A stretch of 64,000 nucleotides of DNA, taken from NCBI RefSeq assembly GCF_002803075.1, contig NZ_NNBK01000023.1, positions 1-64,000 of the forward strand. Reading direction: 5' to 3'. A program made the translations under genes and the position numbers. This DNA is from Streptomyces sp. CB01373. Lineage in GTDB: Bacteria; Actinomycetota; Actinomycetes; Streptomycetales; Streptomycetaceae. The notes under the pieces are model-generated. The model was given only the letters and a program-made list of their open reading frames with translations, ran no database searches and was not told where the DNA came from. Of the stretch, positions 1-8,831 are shown piece by piece; within the stretch, counting starts at the first letter, position 1; each line of letters starts with the position of its first letter.

Positions 1-348
1 GTACGTTCTCCGGGTCCCGGCCTCGGCCTGGACTCCGGCCGTCGAGTCGGACGGCGAGGTCCGTGACGGGGCCTGGCTCGCCGAACTCACCGGGAACCTG
101 ATCGACGGCTGGCCGAAGGGCATGCGGCTGATCGTCCGCAAGGACATCGGAGGCCACCGTAGTCAGACGCGAGTCGGTGAACTCGATCGGAGCTTCTCAA
201 CGGCACCGACCACCGCAGCCACGACGAACAGAACGCCGCCATCGCCGCCTACGTCCGCTGGCACAACGCCCGCGCCGAACCGAAGACGAACTTCGCACCC
301 GACTCACCGATCCGTACCTGGACCTATTACCCGGCCAAGGCTGCGTGA
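1..348 (+). pseudogene. Chimeric transposase remnant (IS1380-type joined to IS630-like tail)
   Basis: Two different transposase scraps are joined here. Bases 2 to about 150, read in frame 2, match an internal part of the IS1380-type transposase at 17821-19197: both contain VPASAWT, then a GAW-AELTG block, then DGWPKGMRLIVRK. From about 190 to the stop at 346-348 the reading changes to the C-terminal end of what looks like an IS630-type transposase, with AAIAAYVRWHNARAEPK followed by a YYPAKAA end. Neither part has a start and the catalytic residues lie outside, so this is a dead fragment. The left part probably continues beyond the window. The IS630 assignment rests on general resemblance only. 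Confidence 0.6.
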
Positions 349-355
349 CGAGCCA

Positions 356-1627
356 CTAGTCGGTGGGGGCTGGCGGGGTGTTGCCGGTCGCCTCGGGCCC
401 ATTCTCGGGCCGATCGGACGCGGGTGATGCGGTGCCATCCGTGTCGTCGGGACCTGGGTGGGATCGGTCGTCCAGGGTGATGGTGACCGGCTCACCGCTG
501 GTGGTGAGGCCGGTGAGGCTCTCCTCAATCCGCTCATACAGGGCGGTGGCGAGCTCCCTGTCTCCGTCGCCGTTGCTGGCGGTGTGCTTGATGGAGTGCA
601 GGCTGATCAGTAGGGCGATCAGGGAGCGGCCGGACAGTGCGGCACGGATCCGCTCGTCTCCCTCGTCGGCAACCTGCGGCGGTACTCGGAAGTGCGGGTG
701 CCGTCCAGCGTGGGCGGTGATGAACTCCCAGATGTCGCGGTGGCACAGCAGTCTGGCGGAGGAGACGCGGGCTGCTGTCTTGAGCAGGCTGCTGTGCTCC
801 GCGCTCACTTCGGCGGCCGCGGCCTCGTCAGTGGTGTCGGGCCGGGGCCGCAGCTCCTCCACTGCGGCACGCAGGTCGAGGATCTCCCGCTTCAAGGAGA
901 CGAGTCCGCTCCGGGCTTCCTCCAGCACGGTACTGAGCTCTTCCTTGATCTCCCCGGCCGCTTCGCGCAGCTGGTCCGGCACGGCCTGCCGGCCGCTGGC
1001 CGGGCCGTCGCCGGTACTGCCCGAGGCAGTAGGCAGGCTGAGCACGGAGGCGAGTTCCTCGGTGAGGACCTCGCGGATGGCCTGGCGAACCGTGTCGACC
1101 GACAGCGCCGGGCTGGGCGATGAGTCCTGACCGGCGGCGCGCTGCGCCGGAATCGCGGGATGGAGGGCGGTCTCCTCCTGAAGTTCTTCGGGCTCGGTGA
1201 TGGTGGTGACCGGTACAGACGTACGGCCGGTGTGGTCGCCCTCACTAGCGGATGCCTCCTGAGAGTCCGAGGCGGGTGCGTGCGGGCCGGCGAGCGGTAG
1301 CGGTGCGGGCGGAGTGAGGTCCGCGAGCACGACGCGGACGCCCTGCAACTCGGTGCGCAACTGGGCGACGACGTCACGGACGGCGCTGTTGAGCGATTCT
1401 CCGTTGGAGTTCAGCTTGTTGTAGACGTCGCGGAAGTTCGCGCGCATCCGGCCAAGCTCGTCGACGACCTCCTTGGTCGTCTCGTCGTGGGCGGCCCGGC
1501 CCACCGACTCCAGCTTCTCGACGCTCTTGTCGAGTGCGTCCCGGATGTTTTTGTCCGTGTGCATGACGGCTGCGTGGAGCATCGTCAGGGTATTGGGCAG
1601 GTCCGGGTTCGGCTGACGGGCCATCAT
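356..1627 (-). CDS. Hypothetical protein with long helical/coiled-coil regions
   Basis: A 423-residue soluble protein that I do not recognise. The first 100 or so residues are heptad-rich (DKSVEKLESVGRA and following) and look like a coiled coil. A Pro/Ala/Ser/Glu-rich linker follows at roughly 110-180. A second helical stretch near 215-265 contains EEARSGLVSLKREILDLRAAVEEL. The C-terminal part (about 280-390) looks globular and the last 40 residues are low-complexity. There is no signal peptide or membrane segment. The ATG is preceded closely by a second ATG (MM start). It lies on the same strand as the other large unknown proteins up to 7.4 kb, separated from them by the Ku-like scrap. Confidence 0.7.
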   Translation of the reverse strand: MMARQPNPDLPNTLTMLHAAVMHTDKNIRDALDKSVEKLESVGRAAHDETTKEVVDELGRMRANFRDVYNKLNSNGESLNSAVRDVVAQLRTELQGVRVVLADLTPPAPLPLAGPHAPASDSQEASASEGDHTGRTSVPVTTITEPEELQEETALHPAIPAQRAAGQDSSPSPALSVDTVRQAIREVLTEELASVLSLPTASGSTGDGPASGRQAVPDQLREAAGEIKEELSTVLEEARSGLVSLKREILDLRAAVEELRPRPDTTDEAAAAEVSAEHSSLLKTAARVSSARLLCHRDIWEFITAHAGRHPHFRVPPQVADEGDERIRAALSGRSLIALLISLHSIKHTASNGDGDRELATALYERIEESLTGLTTSGEPVTITLDDRSHPGPDDTDGTASPASDRPENGPEATGNTPPAPTD

Positions 1628-1826
1628 CCCCCATTTCGTTGCAGTCAGTAGTCGATCGAGTTCAACGCGTATGCTGCCCTGGATGGGGCCTCCCAGCGCG
1701 AGAATCGGCTCAACTGACCTAAGACCAGCGGTTATTCAGGCCGAAACCAGTCAGCTCTGGCCAACCGGTTGACGTTCCGGCCCAGCCGGCCGTCGCCATC
1801 TGCCCTGTGTGCCCGAGCTTCCCTCC

Positions 1827-1949
1827 AGCCGAGCGGGGCACGGCAAGCAGCTGGAGATGGCGCTACAGCTGGTCGGCACCCTCAGCGCCGACTGGGACCC
1901 GGCCCGCTACCACGACACGTATCAAGAGAAGGTGCGCGAGAGGGCCTGA
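1827..1949 (+). pseudogene. Ku-like C-terminal fragment
   Basis: From about 1836 to the TGA at 1947-1949 one frame reads GKQLEMALQLVGTLSADWDP and then ARYHDTYQEKVRE. This resembles the C-terminal segment of bacterial Ku, where a helix (ALxLVxxL) is followed by WDPxxYxDTYRE and a variable tail. Nothing upstream continues the Ku beta-barrel, so only the tail survives. Ku binds DNA ends in non-homologous end joining. The fragment is on the opposite strand to its neighbours. The call rests on motif resemblance over about 35 residues. Confidence 0.5.
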
Positions 1950-1957
1950 GACGGGCA

Positions 1958-2071
1958 CTACTTCCGCCGCCCCGCCCGCCTGTTCTTCACGTCCTGGTCC
2001 TTGGACTTCGCGGACTGCTTGGGCTTCCTACGGGTGTCCTTCTCGCGGTAGGACGAGTACCGCGCCGGCAT
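1958..2071 (-). CDS. Possible very basic small ORF (37 aa)
   Basis: This ATG-started frame begins 4 bases after the stop of the 2076-3617 gene and encodes 37 residues, about 40% of them Lys or Arg (for example RRKPKQSAKSKDQ). Such tails occur at the ends of DNA-binding proteins, so it could be a translationally coupled small protein, a detached C-terminal tail or chance coding. No clear ribosome binding site of its own is visible. Confidence 0.25.
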   Translation of the reverse strand: MPARYSSYREKDTRRKPKQSAKSKDQDVKNRRAGRRK

Positions 2072-2075
2072 GGGA

Positions 2076-3617
2076 TCACTCGGACGGGTGCGTGCCTGGA
2101 ACCCGGAGGGGGCAGCTGAGAGGGAGGACGCGGTCGGTCAGCTGCCCGGTGAGGTGGGTGTCGGTGAGGCGGACGTCGGTGAGCCAGTCCGCTGCGGTCA
2201 GCTGGTCGGCCAGGTGCTTCAGTTCGCCGGCATCGACCGGGACCCGGGCGGTGAGGACGTTCAGGGCGATGCCGTGGCCGTCGGGACCGAGGCGGCCCGA
2301 GGCGTTGGTCTGCGTGGCCAGTGTCAGGGCGAGCAGCCGGGTGCCGGCGGCGGCTTTGGTCTTGCGGAGCTTCTTGTCCGAGACGACCTTCTGAGCCCAT
2401 CCGGAGAGTTTGGGCCGCATCTTCTTGCCGAACGTGAACTGGCCCGTCCCGTCCTCGCGGGGTGCCAGGGAGGGGACGGTGATCGGGGTGGGGTTCTCCG
2501 GCCGGGAGGCGAGCAGGTCGCCGACGGTGCCCGGAAGTTCCAGCCAGCCACAGCCAGTCAGCTTCTCGATCAGGTCCTCCGGGTCGGTCAGGCCCAGCGC
2601 GGTGAGGTCCTGGCCGACGAGGTTGCCGCTGCCGCTGTGCGCGGTGCGCAGGGCCAGCATCAGCACCAGCAGCCGTGCCTCCGGTCCAGGCAGCGGCGCG
2701 TGGTCGGCTACGTGCGCGAGGACAGAGCGCGCGTGCTCCCACTGTGTCGCCACGGTCAGCAGCCGGGCCACTGTCGGCCCCTCACCGTCGGTGATGCCGC
2801 CGGTACGCTGCTGGTGCTGGAGGCGCGCGGCGTCAGCGGCCTGCTCGGCGCGCCGGGCATCCAGCCGCAGGCTCACGATGCCGCTGACGTCGGCCCAGGT
2901 AGTGAAGGCCCGAGCCTTGCGCTCCTGGAGGTCGGCAAGCAGCGCCAGGTCGGGTTCGTCGCGCTGCTGGTAGGCACGGAAAAGGTCACCGAGTTCGACG
3001 AGTTCGTCCCGCAAGGCGACGGGCCGCAGGTCGTGTGGGATGACCCGCTGGGCAATCTTTGCCTGTGGCGGCCGACGCCGCGCGGGTGCCGAGCGGGGAG
3101 CCGGGACCGGGCCAGCGGCGACCTGGCGGTCGGAGAACTGCGGCACATTCGTTCCCGTGGCGACGGAGGCCGAGCGGTCCGCGGCCTTGAGGACCTGGGA
3201 GGTAGCCGCAGTCTTTGCTCCGGGGGTGGCGGCCGCGCACCGGGAGCAGCACTCCATGGCCTGCCACCAGCGGCCTTCCCGATCTGTGATCACGGCCAGG
3301 ACGACCGGTCCGCCGCACCTCCAGGGTTCTGAACGCACGTGGCGGCTGGTGTCGGGCAGATGGTTGTGGCAGCCCTCAGCCCTGCACGCGCAGTACACCC
3401 CGGCCCTGGGGGCGGGAGCAGCGCGCAGGTGAGCCTTGAGATGGGCGATGGCGGCCGCACGGCCGGCGGCCGCGGACGGCAGGCGCTGGTCGGCGCAGGC
3501 GGGGCGGCTGCACGAGACGCGTACCGCCCCACTGCCCCGGCCAGCGGCGTCCAGACGCACCGTCCAACGGCGCCCCGGCACCCGTTCGTCCAGCTCGCTC
3601 ACTGCGGCCTGCGTCAT
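2076..3617 (-). CDS. Hypothetical protein with cysteine clusters and probable winged-helix C-terminus
   Basis: I chose the ATG at 3617 because a strong GGAGG lies just upstream; in-frame starts at 3644 and 3713 would add 9 or 32 residues. The 513-residue protein has three Cys clusters in its N-terminal third (CSRPAC, CACRAEGC with nearby His, CCSRC) that look like zinc sites. A Pro/Arg-rich linker and a helical block (DLRPVALRDELVELGDLFRAYQQR) follow. The C-terminal 200 residues are helical with a conserved GWLELPG turn and resemble tandem winged-helix modules. A nucleic-acid-binding role is inferred from composition only. Part of this gene is duplicated in broken form at 8297-8556. Confidence 0.65.
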   Translation of the reverse strand: MTQAAVSELDERVPGRRWTVRLDAAGRGSGAVRVSCSRPACADQRLPSAAAGRAAAIAHLKAHLRAAPAPRAGVYCACRAEGCHNHLPDTSRHVRSEPWRCGGPVVLAVITDREGRWWQAMECCSRCAAATPGAKTAATSQVLKAADRSASVATGTNVPQFSDRQVAAGPVPAPRSAPARRRPPQAKIAQRVIPHDLRPVALRDELVELGDLFRAYQQRDEPDLALLADLQERKARAFTTWADVSGIVSLRLDARRAEQAADAARLQHQQRTGGITDGEGPTVARLLTVATQWEHARSVLAHVADHAPLPGPEARLLVLMLALRTAHSGSGNLVGQDLTALGLTDPEDLIEKLTGCGWLELPGTVGDLLASRPENPTPITVPSLAPREDGTGQFTFGKKMRPKLSGWAQKVVSDKKLRKTKAAAGTRLLALTLATQTNASGRLGPDGHGIALNVLTARVPVDAGELKHLADQLTAADWLTDVRLTDTHLTGQLTDRVLPLSCPLRVPGTHPSE

Positions 3618-3774
3618 CCCGGCCTTCCTCCCGTCCCGTGTCATTCGATGCTCGCCGCTCCATCCCGGCCTTGCCGGGCGGTGTGCGGGCGGCGAGGCCA
3701 CCGTATGCGGCACACGGGCGAAGGCAGGTGAACCCGGGCCTGTTCCGGAGCGTGTGGCTGGCGAAGCAGCCCAC

Positions 3775-5562
3775 TCAGGACGTGCGCGCCCGGGTGGGTG
3801 CGCCGTTCAGGGAGTCGAGGAGCTGACCGAAGGTGATCTTCGCGTCGTCGTAATCGAAGGACATGGTGACGGCGAGTGCCTCCCACCGTCCCGTGCTGCG
3901 CCCACAGTGGTCCAGCAGGATGTTCAGGGCGACTTCGGGTTCGTGGTGGGCGAGGATCTCGTCGGCGGGGATCTGGCGCAGGTGCTCCAGGGTGCGGTAG
4001 CGGGACTTCACGACGGCGCGGTAGCCTTCGGAGCGGGAGAGGATTTCACCGGTGGCGGGGGAGTCGAGCCAGGACTGCAGGACGGCCGCGGGGTCGGGGT
4101 GCTTGCCGAGTTCGTCGTCATCCAGCAGCCGCACCACACCGTCGTCCTCGTCTTCGGGCACCGGGACGGCGGCCGCCGCGGCCAGGAACCAGTCGGGGCC
4201 GCCGGCCTTCTCGGCGATCCAGGCCAGTTCGGCGGGGTGCAGCCCGTTCAGGACGTCCGCGACGTCGGTGTGCGGGGTGTGCGGGTTGGCGGCGAGGGTG
4301 GCCAGGGCCTGAACCCGGCGGTGCTCTGAGTGGCGTTCCAGGAGCCGGGCCGGGCGGTCGTGGTCGGGATCGACGTTGTCGAGGACGCGGATCAGGGTCC
4401 GGCTCGGCGTGGGTGAGACGACGGCCGGCGGATCCAGCCGGGCGAGCTGGGCACAAGCCCCGGCAAGGTGGTCGGGGTTGGCGCTGAGGAGGGCCAGGTC
4501 CTCAGCGAGGCGGAGGACGCGGCCGTCGAACCCGTGGTCGCCTTCCTGCTTGTCAGCCCAGGTGAGTAGCTGGCCGCGGGTGACGAGAGCGTCGGCGGCC
4601 GCGTGCAGCTGGTCAGCGGCGAGGTCGACCAGGCGCGGGTTGTTGTGGACGCGGTTTGCGAGGTGATGCAGGGTCCGGCGGGCGGTCACCTGCGGGTTGG
4701 ACAGGTCGGCCAGTTCGGGCAGGCACAAAGCCGGAAGGCAGGCGAGCAGCAGGTCCTCGCTGAGAGCGGGAGACGGGTCGGCGGGCAGTTCCTCGCCATC
4801 CGGGTCGGCGGCGCGGAGCCGGGCGTCCTCGAGGGCCTGCGTCTCGGCCTGGTCCAGCAGCAGATGCTGGACAGCCGCCCCGAGCACGGGGTGCGCGGTG
4901 AGCTGCTCCCACCGCTGGGGACACCTGGCCAGCATCGCCCAAGCGCTGTGACCGCCCAGCTCCAGCGACCAGTCCTTCGAGACCGCGGACACAGCCTCCC
5001 AACCCTCTTCGGGCTCTGGGTGGAGCAGGTACGCGGCGAGCGGGGTGAGGCAGGCTTCCAAGACGGCGTCGAACAGTTCCCGCGGCAGGGGCGGGGCCGG
5101 CGGGGTCTCTTTGGTGCGGGTGTAGCGGTCGGGATCCCAGTCCCGGACGACTCGTTCGACTTCGTGGCCGGGGAGGCGGGGCAGGAGGCCGATTGCCGCT
5201 TCGACCTGGCCATGGTGCCGTGCCAGCGCGGAGATCAGACCGGCCCAGGCCCGGCGGTGCCGCAGGATGGCGGGCACGTCGGCGGCGGTCACGGTGCCGT
5301 CGGCTGCCAGGACGGCCAGCGTCTTCTCGTCGGCGTGCACCAGGAGCTGGCCGCGCAGCCGCTTGGCAGAGGTCCGGGCCAGCAGCGCGGGCAGCGCGGC
5401 CTTGAGGGCTTCCTCTCGCCACCGATCGGCCTGAGAGTCAAAGCCGTGCGGAGCCTTCGCCGGGGCACACAAGGCCTCGATCACCGTCTTGAGGGCCTCC
5501 TTGGGGAGGTCCTCGCTCATCGCAAGATCCCGCCACAACGGGTACGTACGGGCATTGACCAT
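3775..5562 (-). CDS. Hypothetical large alpha-helical protein
   Basis: A 595-residue soluble protein of no family I recognise. The start at 5562 (MVNARTYPLW) is preceded by GGAGG; an upstream in-frame ATG at 5637 would add 25 residues of poor coding character. The sequence is almost all helical, leucine- and alanine-rich, with repeated short helix pairs such as LLHPEPEEGWEAV and LATLAANPHTPHTDVADVLNGLHPAELAWIA, suggesting a HEAT-like solenoid used as a scaffold. No catalytic motif, signal peptide or membrane segment was seen. It sits between two other unknown minus-strand genes with gaps of 157 and 173 bp. Confidence 0.7.
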   Translation of the reverse strand: MVNARTYPLWRDLAMSEDLPKEALKTVIEALCAPAKAPHGFDSQADRWREEALKAALPALLARTSAKRLRGQLLVHADEKTLAVLAADGTVTAADVPAILRHRRAWAGLISALARHHGQVEAAIGLLPRLPGHEVERVVRDWDPDRYTRTKETPPAPPLPRELFDAVLEACLTPLAAYLLHPEPEEGWEAVSAVSKDWSLELGGHSAWAMLARCPQRWEQLTAHPVLGAAVQHLLLDQAETQALEDARLRAADPDGEELPADPSPALSEDLLLACLPALCLPELADLSNPQVTARRTLHHLANRVHNNPRLVDLAADQLHAAADALVTRGQLLTWADKQEGDHGFDGRVLRLAEDLALLSANPDHLAGACAQLARLDPPAVVSPTPSRTLIRVLDNVDPDHDRPARLLERHSEHRRVQALATLAANPHTPHTDVADVLNGLHPAELAWIAEKAGGPDWFLAAAAAVPVPEDEDDGVVRLLDDDELGKHPDPAAVLQSWLDSPATGEILSRSEGYRAVVKSRYRTLEHLRQIPADEILAHHEPEVALNILLDHCGRSTGRWEALAVTMSFDYDDAKITFGQLLDSLNGAPTRARTS

Positions 5563-5735
5563 CCTCGGATCCCCTCCCAACCCTTGACCCGGCGTCACCG
5601 CCCGGTCGCCATCCGTAGAAGCGACCGTACGGCGCACCCGGGCCCGAGCGGGGCGCGATCCGCGAAGTCGATCTCCTTGCGCGGCCTTCAGCTGCCCGGT
5701 ACGAGTGTCCAGGTGGGGCCTGGCGGCCGCGCAGC

Positions 5736-7418
5736 TTACTGGTGGCGCCAGTGGTGGTGGACCTGCTGCACGTCGGCTTCCAGGACGTCACGCAGTTCGT
5801 CGTCGTCTGCAGGAACTTCCAGTCCCAGTGCGGCAGCGACCTCGCGGTAGGACGCCGCCATGCCGGGATCACCTGCGGCGACCAGGCTCGACAGCAGAGG
5901 CTGGTCTTTCGGCGTCTGCTGGTCAACGAGGCTGAGGACGGAGATGCGTTCGGCACCGGTCATGCGGGGCAGTGCCGAGCCGAGCTGACGCTGCAGCCTG
6001 CTCCAGCTGGTGGTCGTCTGCTCACGGGCGGCCTTCTTCAGCGCCCCGCGCACGGCGGTGGCGGCGGAGCGCAGGTGGTCCGGGGCCAGGGCGTGGCGCT
6101 CGAAGGGCGTACGCGCGGGTTCCGGCTGGGTCGGGTGGTCGATCCAGGCTTGGGCCTTGCGGCGTTCGCTGGGCAGGAGCTTGTCCCCTGCGGTATTCAG
6201 CGCAGCGGTGAGGTCCCGTCCCATCTGCTGCATTTCGGCGTCGGAGAGAGGCACGGGCTGAGTGAGGCGCAGCAGGATGTTCCTCGCCTGGCGGACCGCC
6301 GCGCGACGGGCCTGCCGCTCCTGGCGCGGCCCGTTCTTCGCCGGGCGGGTGCTTGTCTTCTCGGTAGACGCTGCGGCGGGTGCGGGGAGGAAGCGGGTCG
6401 GCTTCTTGCGCTGTGGCCGGTCCGGTGCTGCTGCGCCGACGCCGCGGCGCAGCCGCAGCAGCACGTCGGATGCCTGCCGGATGAGTTCGTTCTCCTGGGC
6501 GGTAGCTCCCTGTCGGGTGGCTGCTTCGAGCCGGTCCAGGCAGCGTTGCAGTGGCGTCACGCTTACGCGGCCGGCCAGGGCCTCGCGCAGCGCTTTCACC
6601 AGCTCGGTGCGGTCCTCGGGCGTGTCCGGTACTGCCGTGGCCGACGTGGACGCGGACGCGGCGGGGGTCTTCTCGGTGAAGTCGCGTGCGTGCGCACCGA
6701 TCGGCACGGTGTGGCTGCGCCGGCGCCGGATCTCGGTTGCTGCCCGAGTGGACAGCCCCTCGGGCGCCAGCTGCACGTTGTCTGCGGTGAAGTCGTACCA
6801 GTCGACCGCGCCGTCGCTGCTCTGGGTGCCGAACTGCACCTTGCGGTGCGCCCCTTCGGACACACAGCGCACCCGGTGCACGTAGCCCTGCTCGCGCAGA
6901 AGGCGCGGGTTCGGCTCGATGTCCGGGCCGAACACCGTGTCGGCGTCGAACTCGCCGGGCACGAGCAGCGCGGACGGGTCGAGGATGAAGCGCAGGGGCT
7001 TGTGTCCGCTGGGCTCTGCGGTGATCTGGGCACCCAGCCTGACCTCTCCGGCCGGGTCGCGCAGGATGCGGGCGTCGCCGCTGAGGCCGTGACGGGCCAT
7101 CCAGTCAGCCACGGCGGCCTTGACGTAGAGGTGGTCGGCGCTGCCCGATCCGGAGGACCTCGAACTTGTCCTGCGGCATGGGGAGTCGGGGGCATCGGGG
7201 TCCGGAACATGCGCGAAGTGGCAGATCTTGTCCGTGCAGAGCCTGGTCGTCAGCCGGCCCCCGCAACCGCCCAGCCACACCCCGCACCAGAAGGTGCGGC
7301 CCACGTGGCCCTGGCGAAACAGCTCGAGGTCGACCGCGTCGGTGGGAAGTTCGACCGGATCTTCGGAGTCGGCGTTGTCGAGCACCGCTGTCTGCACACG
7401 GCGTGAATCCCTGACCAT
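5736..7418 (-). CDS. CoiA-like domain protein (putative zinc/nuclease-like N-terminus)
   Basis: A 560-residue protein with GGAGG upstream of the ATG. Residues 40-110 resemble the N-terminus of competence protein CoiA: a cysteine cluster (C45, C52, C61, C66), then HFAH at 67-70, then DHLYVKAAVADWM starting at 95, corresponding to the 'HFAH...EHLxxK' pattern of that family. Known CoiA proteins have a nuclease-like fold and act in DNA uptake or recombination. Residues 110-230 look like a second globular domain, and the C-terminal 300 residues are helical, Arg-rich and charged with Pro/Ala linkers. The DNA-related role is inference. It may belong with the Cys-rich protein at 2076-3617. Confidence 0.65.
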   Translation of the reverse strand: MVRDSRRVQTAVLDNADSEDPVELPTDAVDLELFRQGHVGRTFWCGVWLGGCGGRLTTRLCTDKICHFAHVPDPDAPDSPCRRTSSRSSGSGSADHLYVKAAVADWMARHGLSGDARILRDPAGEVRLGAQITAEPSGHKPLRFILDPSALLVPGEFDADTVFGPDIEPNPRLLREQGYVHRVRCVSEGAHRKVQFGTQSSDGAVDWYDFTADNVQLAPEGLSTRAATEIRRRRSHTVPIGAHARDFTEKTPAASASTSATAVPDTPEDRTELVKALREALAGRVSVTPLQRCLDRLEAATRQGATAQENELIRQASDVLLRLRRGVGAAAPDRPQRKKPTRFLPAPAAASTEKTSTRPAKNGPRQERQARRAAVRQARNILLRLTQPVPLSDAEMQQMGRDLTAALNTAGDKLLPSERRKAQAWIDHPTQPEPARTPFERHALAPDHLRSAATAVRGALKKAAREQTTTSWSRLQRQLGSALPRMTGAERISVLSLVDQQTPKDQPLLSSLVAAGDPGMAASYREVAAALGLEVPADDDELRDVLEADVQQVHHHWRHQ

Positions 7419-7530
7419 TATGCCTCCGGCTCAGAACCGTCATAGCCCCAAGGCGAGGGTACGGGTGGCCACTGACAACGGCCCTGGCCAGCGTTTTGCT
7501 CCCGGGCGGCAGCACAAGGGAATTGATGGA

Positions 7531-7791
7531 TCACCCGCTTTCCTGCGCGAGCAGGGGCGTCGGATCACCGGCTCCGGCCGGATGCACCTCCAGGCCGCCG
7601 TCGGCATTCAGCACCGGACGACGGCCCGGATAGGTACGCCGCGCTGTCTCCAGGTCACGTTCGTCGAAGTCGCCGACGAAGATGAGCACGCCGTGAAGTA
7701 GTTCCACCTTCTGCGCGCCGGTGGGCCACCGGCTGAGCAACGCTCGTGCGGTCATGGGATCCGCCGCCGGCGGCAAATCCGGTCCAGGCAT
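7531..7791 (-). CDS. Small hypothetical protein (86 aa)
   Basis: The ATG at 7791 has AAGG about 8 bases upstream; an alternative ATG lies at 7755 (MTARALLSRWPTG). The sequence contains a compact beta-rich core, QKVELLHGVLIFVGDFDERDL, which faintly resembles the opening strand pair of Uma2-type nuclease proteins, followed by a short helix and another strand. It is too short to be a complete Uma2 enzyme. No neighbour gives a functional clue. Confidence 0.45.
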   Translation of the reverse strand: MPGPDLPPAADPMTARALLSRWPTGAQKVELLHGVLIFVGDFDERDLETARRTYPGRRPVLNADGGLEVHPAGAGDPTPLLAQESG

Positions 7792-7827
7792 GAGCCGCCT
7801 TCTCTCGGTCGGTGAGCAAACCCGCCG

Positions 7828-8304
7828 TTACCGCACTTGTTCCGCTTGATGGTGCTGGTCGTGGTGCTGGACAGCGCGGCGTGGAAAAGCTCGGGCCATC
7901 CAGCCTGGCGATGCTCCCACCTGGTGCAGCGTCTCGATCTGCTGGTCGTAGTCGCGCCCTTCGGGGCTGGCGTGGACGCGGAGATAGATGCGGTCGTCTT
8001 CGTCGTGGCTGTCGAAGTAGAAGGCGCAGGTGTGGCCCCACTGGTAGGGGGCGTCCGGTCCGGCGCAGTGGCAGAACCGGTGGGCCACGTGCACGGGCAG
8101 GCCCCAGCGCGGGTGGCACAGCCGCTGCAGGAGCTGGTCGTGCCACAGGGCCCGAGGGTGGGCGGTGCGGGCGTCGATCTTCCAGCTGCCGCCGTCGTCC
8201 CAGCACTGGACACGGTAGAACGCGGTGACGGTGTGGAAGAGCGCGATACGCCGGAGCAGAGCACTGCCCACCGCGGCCCGCCTGGCTCGCCTCGCAGGTG
8301 ACAT
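7828..8304 (-). CDS. Hypothetical protein, probably broken at its N-terminus
   Basis: From the ATG at 8304 the frame encodes 158 residues with a good globular core: FHTVTAFYRVQCWDDGGSWK, a cluster HVAHRFCHCAGPD, and FYFDSHDEDDRIYLRVHAS. These are aromatic- and acid-rich and read like real coding sequence, but the first 10 residues are Arg/Ala-rich and lie exactly at the junction with a duplicated piece of the 2076-3617 gene. The natural N-terminus was therefore probably replaced. The last 20 residues (HHDQHHQAEQ) also look like a run-off tail. I do not recognise the family. Confidence 0.4.
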   Translation of the reverse strand: MSPARRARRAAVGSALLRRIALFHTVTAFYRVQCWDDGGSWKIDARTAHPRALWHDQLLQRLCHPRWGLPVHVAHRFCHCAGPDAPYQWGHTCAFYFDSHDEDDRIYLRVHASPEGRDYDQQIETLHQVGASPGWMARAFPRRAVQHHDQHHQAEQVR

Positions 8305-8556
8305 CGGCCCAGGTGGTGAACGCGCGGGCCTTGCGCTCCTGGAGGTCGGCGAGCAGCGCCAAGTCGGGTTCGGTGCGCTGCTGGTAGGCGCGGAAGAGAT
8401 CTCCGAGCTCGATGAGTTCGTCCCGCAGGGCGACGGGCCGCAGGTCGTGGGGGATGACCCGCTGAGCGATCTTCGCCTGCGGCGGGCGGCGCCGCGCGGG
8501 TACCGAGCGGGAAGCCGGAGCCCCCGTCCTGGCGGCGACCTGGTGGTCGGAGAACG
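8297..8556 (-). pseudogene. Duplicated internal fragment of the 2076-3617 gene
   Basis: About 255 bp here align with about 2884-3140 at roughly 90% identity by eye and encode the same segment on the same strand: PPQAKIAQRVIPHDLRPVAL, then RDEL, LGDLFRAYQQR, PDLALLADLQERKARAFTTWADV. The copy lacks both ends of the gene and runs directly into the unrelated frame at 7828-8304. It is either a partial duplication or the remains of a second related gene after recombination. Confidence 0.75.
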
Positions 8557-8565
8557 GTGGGGAAC

Positions 8566-8621
8566 GAGGGCCTTTCGGTCGGTGTAGACGTCGCAATCCA
8601 CACCGAACCCGGAAGGCCCTC
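8566..8621. repeat. Imperfect inverted repeat
   Basis: Bases 8566-8585 (GAGGGCCTTTCGGTCGGTGT) and 8600-8621 are near-complementary, differing by a couple of bases and a short bulge, around a 14-base loop. It could be a transcription terminator for a lost gene or the end of an insertion sequence. From 8622 to 8831 no coding sequence can be supported. Confidence 0.5.
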
Positions 8622-8831
8622 ACCGGTTCAAAATCCCCCAGCCGAGACCTGCCTCACCCGTCCACAACCTCCCCGGACAGAACACCTAGCTCACACACCG
8701 CATCGGCCACCGCCCCCGCCCGCTCCTCGACACCCGGCCCGGCCTCTCCGTCCCGGACGATGCGACGGCCCCGATTGAGGCGGTCCGCGCTCAGTGGCGG
8801 CGCCAGGCCGCGGCGACCAAGGCCGCCCTTA

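Noticed and set aside
7655..8623. A single 322-codon minus-strand gene spanning 7655-8623
   Set aside because: It joins a fragment of the 2076-3617 gene to a non-coding-like frame; the better coding frame below 8304 is a different one.
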